NCBI RefSeq assembly: GCF_001641265.1
Contig: NW_020167555.1
Location: forward strand, 62,001 to 126,000
Origin: Pseudogymnoascus destructans
Taxonomy: Eukaryota > Ascomycota > Leotiomycetes > Thelebolales > Thelebolaceae
DNA: 64,000 nucleotides
Direction of reading: 5' to 3'
In this document: positions 1-11,634 of the stretch, piece by piece
Layout of the letters: every line of letters begins with the position of its first letter
Position numbering within the stretch: position 1 is the first letter of the stretch
Made by a program: the position numbers and the translations under genes
Notes under the pieces: model-generated
What the model was told of the DNA's origin: nothing
Seen by the model: only the letters and a program-made list of their open reading frames with translations
Database searches by the model: none

Positions 1-498
1 CCGTATATCAACGATATTAATCCATTGGTCAACTGCATCGTCATATGAAGAAGGAGGATCTTCTTCGCCACTTCGTCCTTCTGGCCGTAATGAGACTTCG
101 CTCCGACGCTCTCGAATAAGACTGGTAATAACTCTTCCAATAGAGTTATGGGTTAAACCTAGCAAGTGTTCCGCCTCCTTAGTTATAAGCTGCCAAAAGG
201 ATCTATCTGCAATAACCCCATATATATCCCTTTTTTGGACGCAAAGCTGGATAATCGTTGTCTTTTGGTCTATCGTAAGCCCCTTCCCCCCCCCCCTTTT
301 CGATGTTATAACGCCATCAGCCTGGCTACTCTGAGCTAAAGTGCTTTAAGCTGTAGCTGCTAGAGAGTCTTCGATAGTGGAATCGCTAGTTTCATCGCTG
401 GTTTGGGGCAATTCAAGCCAAGGTTCGCTGGCGGTATCAGTTGAGAGTTCGTGAGGTGGTGGTTGGGTAGGCCAGGGCTGCGCCATAGGCACTTGCAT
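1..498 (-). pseudogene. Partial unknown gene with one in-frame stop
   Basis: A reverse-strand reading frame starts with ATG at 498 and runs off the window's left edge, 166 codons in one phase. It is broken only by a TAA at 346-348. Codons before the stop give a Ser/Thr/Pro/Glu-rich stretch. Codons after it give a Lys/Gly patch encoded by an 11-base G run, then a helix-rich stretch that looks like a helix-turn-helix (residues matching ITKEAEHLLGLTHNSIGRVI). The phase is kept on both sides of the stop, so this is one gene with a nonsense change; CAA-to-TAA would explain it, a change RIP often makes. The family is not recognised; a DNA-transposon accessory protein is possible. The 5' end abuts a truncated gypsy pol fragment. 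Confidence 0.4.
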
Positions 499-3400
499 GG
501 CTTCAAAGGCATGATCCAACTATCAATTGGAAGCATTTATCGCTTGGGTTTAGCTCAAATCCTGAGCTCAATACTGAAAAAACCCTTCAAGCCTCAGTTA
601 CCCCTATTCAGGTCCAAGACTCAAACTTGTCCCAGATCAAGGATTTTGACCAAACTATGGACGATATATCATCTCTGATATGGGTTAAACCTTTCCAACC
701 TGTCCTGGAGATAGCAGCTACTTCAGATTTGGAGAAATCATCTCAGGAGGTCATTTTGCCTTTAGCATACCAAGACTACCAACATCTTTTTGACAAGGCA
801 AAGGCATCAATTCTGCCAAAGCACCAGCCTTATGACCATGAGATACCACTCGCAGAAGGCTCAATGCCTCCCTACGGCCCTATCTACTCTCTATCTGAAT
901 TAGAGCTGAAAACTCTCAGAGAATACCTAGATGAGAACCTTAGTTCTGGCTTTATCAGACCTTCTTCCTCACCAGCAGGAGCTCCCATTCTCTTTGTCAA
1001 GAAGAAAGATGGCTCCTTGCGTCTCTGTGTTGATTATAGGGGCCTTAATGCAGTCACTGTTAAAAACAGATATGCTTTACCCCTTATCCCTGAGCTCATA
1101 GATAGGCTCTATTCAGCAAGGATCTTTACCAAGTTAGATCTCAGGGGAGCTTATAACCTGATACGCATCAAGGAAGGTGATGAGTGGAAGACAGCATTCA
1201 GAACACGCTATGGTCATTTTGAATACCAGGTAATGCCTTTTGGGCTTGCCAATGCACCTGCTTCTTTCCAAGCTCTCATGAATGATATTCTAAGACCTTA
1301 CTTGGATATCTTTGTTGTTGTCTACTTAGACGACATTCTTATATACTCTTTAGACGCTCAAGAGCATGTTCTACATGTTAGACAAGTCTTAGAGAAGCTA
1401 TCTCAAGCACAACTCTTTTGCAAACTTGAGAAATGTCTTTTCCATATGTCTCAAGTTGATTTCTTAGGACATAGAATTTCAACAGAAGGCATTCAGATGG
1501 ACCCTGAAAAGACAAAAGCAGTACAAACGTGGCCTATTCCTTCCAGCATTAAAGAGGTTCAGTCTTTCCTTGGGTTTGCCAACTATTACAGGAGGTTTAT
1601 ACCAAGATATACATCCTTGGCTTTACCCCTTACTCAATTACTTCACAAGGACACTTTGTATCACCGGGATAAGACACAGCAAGATGCTTTCGATGCTCTT
1701 AAAGGAGAATTTAAAGAAGGGAAAATGTTACTACACTTTAACCCCTTGAAACCTGCCACTCTTGAGACAGATGTGTAATGATGGGTGCACCAGATGTGAG
1801 AATCTAGCCACCCAAGGAAGGGATGATTTTACTAAGACAACACACTGTCTTAGGAAACAGAGCCAAAGGGTTGTAGCTTAGACTATTCCACAACGCAGCA
1901 ATCAGGTGTGTGATGTAGTGAAGTGGTTCAGACAAGTTGCAACAAATGTTGAGTCTGGGAACTCAGGGGTAAGTCAGAGGTTAACACCTCACTGACTTTT
2001 CAGAAACAAGGAGTAACAAGATGAATGCTTGAAAGCTTGTAAAAGACGTGGAAGTATGTGATAGTCGATTTACTGTATTGTCTGCTTGCCCTTTCTTAAG
2101 GAAAGGGCAATCCTATTTATGCCAAAGGAGTGTAGTTCTCTCATTTTCCATGACTTTCCATGACTAACCAGGCTTGGTAAATGTATTAGAAATCAAGTGC
2201 GACCCACAACTAGCTTGCTAATCATGTAGCGAATGTAAGAGAATCCCATAGAACCATCTCTTGGGTTCCTAGCCTATAGGAAGTGAAAAGGAGGTCCAAG
2301 GTCAGAGTACCTATAGATAAATTATGTCATAACTTAACCAATCTTGTGGGTAACTAAGGAGCGATGATGTGTAATGAATCATAGAGGGTTGTAGAAGCTT
2401 CTAGAGCTATCGTTCATGTTCCTAGGCCTCTAGTTGGTAGAGATATGCCATGTGGTAGTATTGGCCCACCCCCTTAAGGAGGAGATTTTCTTAATAACTT
2501 GTTCAATGAGTGTCCAAATGATATGCCGTGATGTATGTAGCATAAACAGATGTAGTCGAAGAGTTTGCAGCAATCGTTGAGTAGTATTGCTTCTGTTGTT
2601 GATGTGATAAGCCAAGATATGTATGTTAACTTGTAGGTTTGAGGAGGAGATTTCTAAGTTTGCTCTTGAGTTTGATAGCAAACTGAGTGCAACGAATGTC
2701 AGTATGACAAGATGCCTCAGATTTTGCTATTTCTGGAATCTTATACCAAGCTCCAAAAGACAAACAAGAAGAGCTACAGCCTGTGGCATTTTACTCAAGA
2801 AAGCTATCAGCAGCTGAACAAAACTATCCCATTACAGACAAGGAACTGCTTGCCATAGTATGTTCTCTAAAGCATTGGAGATGCTACCTTGAAGGGGCAA
2901 ACTATCCTATCACTATTTACAGTGACCATTCAAACCTCTTGACCTTTACAACCACTAAACAGCTCAATAGACGACAAGCAAGGTGGTCTGAACAACTAGG
3001 AGGTTTTGACTTTGTTATAAAACATGTCTCAGGGGCCAAGAATCAAAGAGCAGATCTCCTCTCAAGAAGACATGACTACCAAGATTCTGCTAAAACTAGC
3101 AATACAAAGGCTCTGCTAGACTCAGCAAAGCTTATAGCAGCATCTTTAAGCAACCCTAGTACTACAGAGGACTTAGGGGTAAACTTATCCCCTCAAGACC
3201 AAGTTGCCCCCATTACCTCTTCTCAGGAACCAGAGACCTTTAAAGACTATACACCCTCAGCAACACTTCTTAAAGCATTCAAAGATGCTTACAACCATGA
3301 TCCCTTTGCGAAAAGAACTTTGGAATACCTCCAGAAGAAAGGTTCCTCTCTTGAGAAAGTTGGACTACAGAATTTCTCAAAAAATCAGCATGGACTTCTC

Positions 3401-4768
3401 TTATTCAAGAACTATATCTATGTCCCAAGGGATAAACGATTACAGCTACACCTCCTACAGCAGTTCCATGATGCTCCAGCTGCAGGGCACTTTGGCTTTG
3501 CAAAAACTTATGAACTTCTAACAAGAAAGTTCTACTGGCCTAGTCTAAGGACTACTCTTCAAGACTATATATCTTCTTGCACTACTTGCAACTTGAACAA
3601 ACCTACACGGCAAAAGCCCTATGGCCTCTTGCAGCCTCTACCTATACCAGAACGCCCATGGGACTCCATATCCATTGACTTTATAGTCAAGTTGCCTCCT
3701 TCTATCCCAAAAGGGGGTGCTACCCCTTATGACTCTATCCTTGTGGTGGTAGAAAGGCTCACAAAAATGGCACACTTTGAGCCTTGCAATGAGACTATCA
3801 CAGCTTCTGAACTTGCGTGGCTATTCCTCAAGGTGGTCTTTAAATATCATGGAATTCCTGGACACTGGATCTCAGATAGGGGAGCAGTTTTCACTTCAAA
3901 CTTTTTTAAGGAGTTCTCTAAACTCTTAAACATGGAACAACGCTTCTCTACAGCTTATCACCCTCAAACAGATGGCCAGACAGAGAGAGTCAACTCTGTA
4001 CTTGAACAATATCTAAGAATTTATACAAACTATGCTCAAGACAACTGGGCAGATCTTCTCCATCTTGCAGAATTTGCTTACAACAACACAATCTCTAACA
4101 CCACAAAAGAGACACCTTTCTATGCAAACTATGGTTATCACCCTAGGTTTGAAGTGGCAGAACTGAATTGTCCTGAAAATTTCAAAAACCCTTCTGCTAC
4201 TGAAAGAATCATCTACCTTAAGGGCCTCCAGGACTATCTCAAGGTTCAAATACAGCGTGCACAAGACGAGCAGGCTCAGGCCTTTAACAGGGGGGTGGTT
4301 GCACCACAATTCAAAGTTGGTGATCAAGTCTTTTTGTCTAGAAAACATATCACAACTACTAGACCTTCAGACAAACTTGATACTAAAAGACTTGGACCTT
4401 TTAAGATCACAAGGACTATTGGCAAGAATGCTTTCGAGCTTGCATTACCACCTACTTGGACTATCCATAATGTCTTCCATGCATCTCTCTTGTCTAAGGC
4501 ACAAGAAAGTTCCTTAAGACCACTTCAGTCTCCTCCACCTCCTGTTCTGATCTTGGATCAACCAGAATATGAAGTAGAGTCTATCCTTGACAAAAAGACA
4601 CTTAGAGGTCAGGACTACTTCCTCGTTAAGTGGAAAGGCTATCCTACAAGTGACAACACTTGGGAGCCTAAGAGAAATCTAAAAAATGCATCTAAGCTCA
4701 TTCTAGAATTTCTTTCTAAGAAAGCCAACTGGCTAAAGGGCAAGCAGACAGCCAACAAACGTCCTTAA
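495..4768 (+). mobile_element. Ty3/gypsy chromodomain retrotransposon pol, 5'-truncated, interrupted by a solo LTR
   Basis: The pol frame runs from about 495 to 1773 and resumes at 2715 in the same phase once the inserted LTR and one target-duplication copy are removed. In order it shows the protease/RT linker (WLQRHDPTINW), reverse transcriptase (CVDYRGLN; catalytic YLDD), RNase H (FYSRKLSAAEQNYPITDKEL), the integrase HHCC zinc finger, the DDE core (SIDF, SDRGAVF, HPQTDGQTERVN) and a C-terminal chromodomain (VKWKGYPTSDNTWEP) ending at 4768. The gag, protease and 5' LTR are missing; the left edge joins an unrelated reverse-strand ORF near 495. No other stops appear in pol, so the element was probably active recently. 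A polypurine tract precedes the 3' LTR. Confidence 0.92.
1774..2709 (-). repeat. Solo LTR (936 bp) inserted inside gypsy pol
   Basis: This is a reverse-complement copy, of equal length, of the LTR at 4780-5715, with TG...CA ends. It is flanked by direct repeats AGATG at 1769-1773 and 2710-2714, the 5-bp duplication typical of Ty3/gypsy integration. Only scattered differences from the 3' LTR are visible, so both copies are young. It splits pol between RT and RNase H. Small ORFs inside are not genes. Confidence 0.93.
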
Positions 4769-4779
4769 AAGGGGGATAA

Positions 4780-5715
4780 TGTCATACTGACATTCGTTGC
4801 ACTCAGTTTGCTATCAAACTCAAGAGCAAACTTAGAAATCTCCTCCTCAAACCTACAAGTCACCATACATATCTTGGCTTATCACACCAACAACAGAAGC
4901 AATACTACTCAACGATTGCTGCAAACTCTTCGACTACATCTGTTTATGCTACATACATCACGGCATATCATTTGGACACTCATTGAACAAGTTATTAAGA
5001 AAATCTCCTCCTTAAGAGGGTGGGCCAATACTACCACATGGCATATCTCTACCAACTAGAGGCCTAGGAACATGAACAATAGCTCTAGAAGCTTCTACAA
5101 CCCTCTATGGTTCATTACACGTCATCGCTCCTTAGTTACCCACAAGATTGGTTAAGTTATGACATAATTTATCTATAGGTACTCTGACCTTGGACCTCCT
5201 TTTCACTTCCTATAGGCTAGGAACCCAAGAGATGGTTCTATGGGATTCTCTTACGTTCACTACATGATTAGCAAGCTAGTTGTGGGTCGCACTTGATTTC
5301 TAATACATTTACCAAGCCTGGTTAGTCATGGAAAGTCATGGAAAATGAGAGAACTACACTCCTTTGGCATAAATAGGATTGCCCTTTCCTTAAGAAAGGG
5401 CAAGCAGACAATACAGTAAATCGACTATCACATACTTCCACGTCTTTTACAAGCTTTCAAGCATTCATCTTGTTACTCCTTGTTTCTGAAAAGTCAGTGA
5501 GGTGTTAACCTCTGACTTACCCCTGAGTTCCCAGACTCAACATTTGTTGCAACTTGTCTGAACCACTTCACTACATCACACACCTGATTGCTGCGTTGTG
5601 GAATAGTCTAAGCTACAACCCTTTGGCTCTGTTTCCTAAGACAGTGTGTTGTCTTAGTAAAATCATCCCTTCCTTGGGTGGCTAGATTCTCACATCTGGT
5701 GCACCCACCATTACA
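4780..5715 (+). repeat. 3' LTR of the chromodomain gypsy element (936 bp)
   Basis: Starts with TGTCATACTG directly after a purine-rich AAAAGGGGGATAA tract and ends with CACCATTACA. It matches the solo LTR at 1774-2709 over its whole length in the opposite orientation. It lies directly against the 3' portion of the reverse-strand gag element, so this gypsy copy appears to have inserted into that older element. Confidence 0.92.
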
Positions 5716-7456
5716 GCTATTCGTTTTCCGAATCGATGATAGACTCAGCTGTAGATACCTCATTCACTTGAGCTTTGTGTAACGCTGACTTCTAAATGAT
5801 AGAAGACACAGAGGTTCTCTTGCGTAAAGGTTTACTTATCAGAGGAGGCAGGGGATCAGACACAAAGGCTTCAAGTAACACGTTACTAGTATATAACAAA
5901 TACTGTATTGAGTTGAGCACGAAGCTCCTATCTAAGGAAATACTATCTACTTATATAGTGGCGTCGTGCCTCATGGGTAATCTGGATAGTTGGCGGATAG
6001 CTAGATATTCAGGGTAGTTCGTGGATAGCTCAACTATCCAATATCCACTAGTTTCTGCAACTATCCATTAGCCCCGTCACATGGCAGCCTACCCCGCTTC
6101 CCACTGTGACTCACACGTCACGTTATGTGACTCACACGTCACGTTACTAGGCCCTGGCCCTGTAACCATGACATCATGTTACTATAGCCGTAACACTTTG
6201 AGCTTCTGGGGACAGTCTCGAGCTCGATGTCCATTTTGTCGGCATATGAAGCATTTCCCAAGTTTCATGAGCATTTCTTTTGCTGGATCTTGATGCGGTG
6301 GTCGATACAGCTTCTGCATCTTGTTTTGCATGTTCGAATCCATTGTAGGTTGAGGGATTGAAGTTCGAAGTGCCTGGCCCTGATTTTGAGTTTGGCCCAT
6401 GTTGTTCGAAAATGACTTTGGCTTCCTTTTGTCTTCTTGTTCCTTGATCCGCTGAATGTTCTGGTCGATGAGCATGCATTTCTTTGCAAACTCGTGAAGT
6501 GTAGTAGCTCCAACTTCAGCCACTAAGGCTTTCTGCATCTGTTGGTTGACTTTGAAGCGCAAGTCATCCAGCAAAGTTTCTTCAGAGTAATCAAGCTCTG
6601 TCGTGAGCCTTTGGAACTCAGCCCAGAACACTGCAAAGGTGTTGTTTCTCTGATACAGCTTTTGATACTCAGTTTGAGCTGTGTGCCTTCGATCGGGATC
6701 ACTGAAGACTTTTTCCAAAAGTTCGAGAATTTCTTCTGCTGTCTGCAATTTGTTTGTAGAGTTTGGTCGAAGCCTTGGATTGACATGTCGAACTGCCAGT
6801 CCTCCCAGTCGACTCTGAATGTAGCTCATTTGTAAAGTCTGTGTTGGAAAATGATCAATGTTGGCTTCGAGCTTGAGGCGAATTTTCACAACCCAGTCTT
6901 CAAATGCTGGCTCTATCCCATCTGTGAGGATTGGAGGGTCTGGAATCCGAGCTGACAGTCGACTGTGAGAGTGGTGTCCTGGTTCATTCTTCAGAGCTTG
7001 TTGGGTTTGCTTTTCAAGATATTTCTGAATTGTTTGTTGCTCTGTGATTTGTTGCTCGTTGCTCTGGATCAGTTCCTGTAACTGGAGAATGGCATCATCC
7101 TTTTCAGCCAGTATCGAATTTGAGTCCTCTGCTAGGGCCAAATAGTCCCGAAGAATGTTCTTGTGCAAAGTCCATGCCATTTTCTGGTTGGCGACAGATA
7201 GTTTCTGGAATTCGTCAAAGGTTTCAACATTCCATTCAGCCTTTTCATGTCGATTTGCAAGTATAGATTCATGTCTCTCTTGAGCTGTTTTGCCCAGAGT
7301 GTGAAGGAAGGTTTCGGATTTGAAATTAGGATCATGAAGTTCATTGGTTTGGTTTGCAGAGCTTGGAATTGATGCTCCTTCTGCCAGGGATTCCTGGTCT
7401 TGTTCTGGATCATTTCGAGCTGCCATTGCAGCTTTTTCTTCAGCTGTATAAGCCAT
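5716..7456 (-). mobile_element. Retrotransposon Gag with CCHC zinc knuckle, interrupted by a solo LTR
   Basis: The frame starts at ATG 7456 and reads about 420 residues: an acidic N-terminus, a Gln-rich coiled-coil stretch (about residues 90-150), a retrotransposon Gag capsid-like domain (about 165-320) and a CCHC knuckle (CFICRQNGHRARDC). At 6195 the frame meets an inserted LTR. Removing it and one CTTTG copy lets the frame continue at 5777 for a further acidic stretch before a TAG near 5720, shortly before the gypsy LTR at 5715. Protease and pol are absent. Gag is assigned with confidence; the link to gypsy rests on the neighbouring PBS and LTR layout. Confidence 0.85.
5778..6195 (-). repeat. 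Solo LTR (418 bp) inserted in gag, TSD CTTTG
   Basis: On the reverse strand it starts TGTTACGGC and ends GCGTTACA. It is flanked by direct repeats CTTTG at 5773-5777 and 6196-6200. A TATATAA-like promoter box lies near 5950-5957. It contains two tandem copies of a 21-bp unit (TGTGACTCACACGTCACGTTA) around 6105-6146. No internal element sequence remains, so it is a solo LTR from a family distinct from the 936-bp LTR. Confidence 0.8.
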
Positions 7457-7840
7457 AGCGAGTTGCTATTTCAATTTCAGTTTATATCGTCAAGTCAGAC
7501 ACATATTGCCAAAGGCCCTATTGTGCAGTTGTTGGCTGTAGGAGCCACTCGAGAGGAGCGCACTTCCCTCACAGTTATATCCTTGTCGAGGGAGCGTTGT
7601 AAAAGGTCTGACTTGCGAAGGTGGTGTGTGTGTGTTGAGCTGACTGTCGAAAGCCAACTTTGAGGGGTTGCCTCGAGATCGTCCTGGAATCGACTTCAGG
7701 ATAAGGTTTCTGGTTCTGGGGTTTTCAAAGAGTGGATTTCGATTTCGATTTCAGAAGAGGGTTCAGCTCAAAGAGCAGGAAAAGAGGTATAAGAGAGATT
7801 GAGTTTTATGTCACGGTTCACCAAGGCATAGGGCGCCAGT

Positions 7841-8066
7841 TGGGTATTATAAATTAAACTCAATCTAGAGAAGAAAGGAAAGAGAAGAGGAGCACTCGAG
7901 CAGTGGCTCGATCTATATACAGCTATGTTGTTGTGGAGTGAATTCTCTTTAGCGAGACCAGTTCTGAGAATTCACTCCACAACTGAAAACTTCGCTCCAA
8001 CCCCGGAAAGCTCCCCACACCCCTGAACCCCCACTCGAGCTGCGAGGCGCACTTGATATCGTAACA
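7841..8066 (-). repeat. 5' LTR of the gag element, with adjoining primer-binding site
   Basis: On the reverse strand the sequence starts TGTTACGATATC at 8066 and ends near ATACCCA at 7841. Two bases further a TGGCGCCC primer-binding-site-like sequence sits at 7831-7838, the expected position for tRNA-primed synthesis. A TGTATATAG promoter-like box lies near 7915. The gag ORF starts about 375 bp downstream. The right edge cuts into a forward-strand pol fragment, so this element probably inserted into that one. Confidence 0.65.
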
Positions 8067-8723
8067 CTACCTTCAGACTCTACAACAATCAGCCCATTCT
8101 TTGCAAATAAGGGCTTCGAGCCAAGAATGAGTTTTGATATTAAGAACAGCGAGTTCCAAATAGCGCCACAGGAACACAAGGATATGATACAAAGCATGAA
8201 AGATATTTGGGCATTTCTGCAAGACCAAATCGCACTCTCGCAAACTCGCATGGAGACATTCGCAAATCAACGCAGGAAAGCTGCACCAAGATATCAGGTT
8301 GGAGATCAAGTATGGCTATCTACACAAAATATCAGGACTCAGAGGCCATCGAAGAAACTCGATCACAAGCAAGTTGGTCCGTATAAGATTCTCGAACGAA
8401 TTGGGCAAGTGGTATATTGATTAGAGCTACCACCAAGCATGAAGATACATCCTGTCTTTCACAGCAACCTCTTACGACTTGACTCAGATGATGCTTTACA
8501 AGGCCAGCACCATGAACCACCCCTGCCAATCATTATAGAAGATGAACTTGAATGGGAAGTTGAAGGAATCCTAGATTCTAAATTCCTACAGAAGAAGCTG
8601 TTCTATATGGCAGCATGGAAGAACCACCCACCAGACAACACTTGGTATCCCGCTACAAACTTCAACAATGCACCTGAACTCACACAAGCTTTCCACCGAA
8701 AATACCCACAGAAGCCACAATGA
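8067..8723 (+). pseudogene. Second gypsy pol fragment: integrase C-terminus and chromodomain
   Basis: The frame opens directly at the LTR boundary with the typical end of a gypsy integrase core (SPFFANKGFEPRMSF), then the GPF/GPY-like module (KLDHKQVGPYKILERIG) and a degenerate chromodomain (ELEWEVEGILDSK...WKNHPPDNTWYPA). A TGA at 8418-8420 interrupts the frame where an arginine is expected; CGA-to-TGA is a RIP-type transition. The upstream part of pol is absent. A long poly-G polypurine tract and an LTR follow. Confidence 0.85.
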
Positions 8724-8768
8724 TCTTACTCTTGATCAGGAGATCAATCTTAGTAGGGGGGGGGGTAG

Positions 8769-8966
8769 TGTTACAATTATAGCTTACGGTTGTTACGGTT
8801 GTTACGGGTGCAGCCTTAGCCACCAAGGCTACACCGCTAAGCGGAAAACTGTATATTATGAGGAATAGCCTCACCTTCCTTCCTTCTTCTTCTTCTTCTC
8901 TCTTTAGATTCAATCTAGCTTATTATTCTCCGGACTGGCTTCTTGACCTCCGTGACCATCGTAACA
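8769..8966 (+). repeat. 3' LTR (198 bp) of the second gypsy fragment
   Basis: Starts TGTTACAATTATAGC right after a G-rich polypurine tract and ends CATCGTAACA, giving a TGTTAC/GTAACA terminal inverted repeat. It follows the stop of the integrase/chromodomain frame by 45 bp, which is the standard 3' end layout. Confidence 0.8.
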
Positions 8967-8992
8967 TGTTCAGCGAGTATATCTTTAAATGA

Positions 8993-9279
8993 TAGAGATA
9001 TGTCATGTGTAGTATTAGCCCAGTAACTAAGGAGTGATGTCATGTAATGAATCATAGAAGGTTGTAGAGATATGCTATGTGGTCATATCGACCCAGTAAC
9101 TAAGGAGCAATGACGTGTAATGAATCATAGAGGGTTGTAGCAATCGTTGAGTAGTATTGCTCTTGTTGTTGGTGTGACAAGCCAAAATATGTATAGTGAC
9201 TTGTAGGTTTGAGGAGGAGATTTCTAAGTTTGCTCTTGAGTTTGATAGCAAACTGAGTGCAATGAATTTCAGTATGACA
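8993..9279 (-). repeat. Degenerate partial copy of the 936-bp gypsy LTR
   Basis: The segment carries the same end (CAGTATGACA) and internal stretches as the solo LTR at 1774-2709 in the same orientation, but with a large internal deletion and a short internal duplication of the block around AACTAAGGAG...GAATCATAGA. It is older and rearranged. No flanking duplication could be identified. Confidence 0.75.
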
Positions 9280-9810
9280 TAAGGGGGGCCCATATGTGAG
9301 GGAACGGGCAGGTGACTTTCATACTTTATGAATATCGTGTAAATAGCTTAAGTCAGAGCTTTCCTTACGAATCTCTTTCTCTCTTTGTAAACAATCATTT
9401 TGCCCAAGTCGCATTCGACCTTGTTCGTGCTCTTGTACCGTCACACTTTTCCGTTTTCACGGCAATTTTTTCTTCTACCTTTGCTTTCCGTTTTCAGTTT
9501 CGGGTTCTACAGCACATATCTGTGAATAGTAAAGGGTTATGTATACACTCTGAACATTCCAACATGACTTTGATGTAAAGTTGGCCGTCTTCTGTCATCT
9601 CAAAGTTCTCATATTTCTTCAGCTTGGGAGGTCGTCTAAGCCAACCAATATACTCAGGGCACAGAGATCGATACTCATCACAAATTGCTCATAAATACCA
9701 AAATCACCCATTCAATGATCTGGAACTTGCAAAACTTGCATTCAACATAATTTTATTTATCCCAATGCTCACCTCTATTTCCTATCTACATAGCCAACCC
9801 GTTTCCCCAC
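9280..9810. other. Intergenic, no gene seen
   Basis: AT-rich spacer between the retroelement nest and the aminotransferase 3' end. Short open frames here have no recognisable features. It must contain the 3' untranslated region of the reverse-strand aminotransferase. Confidence 0.6.
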
Positions 9811-11160
9811 CTACTGCTCATACTTCCCCGCCTCCGGCTCCTTCACCAATTCACACCATCCATACGGATCCTCAGACTTCCCCCTCTGGATATCCTGTAG
9901 CGTCGTGAGCAGCTTCGTGAAGACTGGCCCTGGCTCCTCGGTCTCCTCGGCGATGTAGGGGAATGTGTCGTCGCGGGAGCCGCGGGTGATGGAGCGGATG
10001 GGGACGAGGGCTGCGGCGGTGCCGGCGGCGATGACCTCGGTGAAGGTGGAGAGTTCTTCGTATTTGATCTAAGGGGAACATGGTTAGTTTTTGGTCCCTG
10101 TGTGGCCTGGAAGAAACCGAGATATGGGGTGGTGCTTACCGAACGTTTCTCGACGGTGTATCCGAGGGACTTTGCGATCTCAAGAACGGAATCGGCAGTC
10201 ACGCTAGCAATCACATTTTTGCTATCCGGCACCGCGATGGTGGTCTTCTCCCCCTCGGTCCTGACGCCAATGAAGCCGCTGGTGGAGAACTCGTCGATCT
10301 CCGAGCGCGTCTGCGAATCAAGATGTAGCGTGATTCCAAAGCCCTCATTGCGCGCCTTCTCACTGTGACGGAGGACAGGGGCGTAGTTGCCGCCGACCTT
10401 TGCGCTGCCGGTTCCCTCGGGGGCAGAGCGATCAAAGTCCTCAAGAATGAGAGCCTTGACGGGGTGAATACCGTGGTAGACGCCGACGGGGAGGACGTAG
10501 ACGCAGAAAGTGTATTCCTCCGGCGGGCTGAGGCCGAGCTGAGCAGAGGATCCGAAGACGAGAGGGCGGATGTACATCGCTGCACCAGTCTCGAAGGGAG
10601 GCACGTGCGCGGCGTTGAGGGCGACGGCGGCGTGGACGGCTTCGACGAAGACAGCCTCTGGGATTTGGGGGATGGAGATGAAGTCTGCGGAGTGCTGCAT
10701 GCGGAGGGCGTTTTTGGAGGGGCGGAAGATCTGGATGGTGTTGTTCGGGGTGCGGAAGGCCTTGAGGCCTTCATAGGCTTGTTGGCCGTAGTTGAGGCCG
10801 GGGGCCATGCCATGGATGCGGAGGAAGGGGTCGGTGACGAATTTTGGGGCGGCCCATTGGCCGGTCTTCTTGGAGTAGTGGCATTCGATGTGGCCGTTTA
10901 CTTCGCGGACTTTGAAGCCGATGTCGTTCCAGTCTACCGGAGGGCCGGGTCAGTGAGTTGCTCGGATAGAGGGGAAAGGTGGCGGATGGAGGGGTAATGT
11001 AGGAGTTGGCAGAGGATTGAAGATGAATTACCGGCCAGGAAAGCCCGGAGAGTATATTGATTCCATCTCTTGAGCCACAGAGGTGCTTCACTCGGTCTGA
11101 CAGTGATTGAAGCGGGGTTGACTTACCAATGGTATCGACTGGCGGAGGAGGGAAAACCAT
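9811..11160 (-). CDS. Branched-chain amino acid aminotransferase, cytosolic type
   Basis: Three exons: 11160-11127, 10933-10140 and 10068-9811, 361 residues. The first exon is 34 nt, and the splice joins codons so that VDTI-D-WNDIGFKV is continuous. The fold-type IV PLP enzyme signature is clear: YGQQAYEGLKAFR, RMQHSADF, EYTFCVYVLP, and the PLP-lysine region SAKVGGNYAP. It moves the amino group between Leu/Ile/Val and 2-oxoglutarate. There is no mitochondrial presequence (MVFPPPPVDTID...), so a cytosolic BAT2-like location is inferred. Length fits the family (about 360-400). It shares a 474-bp divergent promoter region with the proteasome subunit gene. Confidence 0.93.
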
Positions 11161-11634
11161 TTTGTGATAGATTTTGGGTTGATATTTGAGAAAATGCAAG
11201 AATATATCTACAATTCACACAAGTTTCTTGTATGCAAAAAAGAATCTCTATAGATGCTTCAAAGCTCGTGTGCATACAAATATGAAGAAACGCAGCACGG
11301 TGAGTAAGACGAGGCTGATGAGTCCATAAAGTCTGGTTGCAGTCCCGAACATCGGCCACATCCCACGCATAGCGCCCAAGTGGTTGTGCCGCCCAAAAGT
11401 TCCCAGGATGGTCCGTGCGCAAGGAACCATGTAGTAATCAACAAATCAACCTAGGAGCTCGGAGCGGAATATCTCTCTCGGAGCCCCAACCGTTACGAAG
11501 ACCAAGCTGCCTGACAGCCACAACTGACAGCCAGCTCTCAAAACAGCAAAACAACCTCTCACCCTCTCAAACACGCGCAAATCGACGAATCGACCTTGAT
11601 ATTTGTATAATAAGAATCTGAAAAACACAACAAT
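11161..11634. promoter_or_regulatory. Shared upstream region of aminotransferase and proteasome beta-1 genes
   Basis: 474 bp between two head-to-head start codons. No coding potential is supported. It must hold both promoters and 5' untranslated regions; no specific element such as an obvious PACE box was identified. Confidence 0.6.

Noticed and set aside
2430..2681. 83-codon ORFs in the two 936-bp LTRs (also 4808-5059)
   Set aside because: The same sequence inside LTRs, with no protein feature; not a gene.
1774..5715. LTR pair read as one element's 5' and 3' LTRs
   Set aside because: They are in opposite orientation and the first has its own AGATG duplication inside pol, so it is a separate insertion.
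9312..9578. 88-codon ORF between the retroelements and the aminotransferase
   Set aside because: Pyrimidine-rich spacer composition; no recognisable feature.
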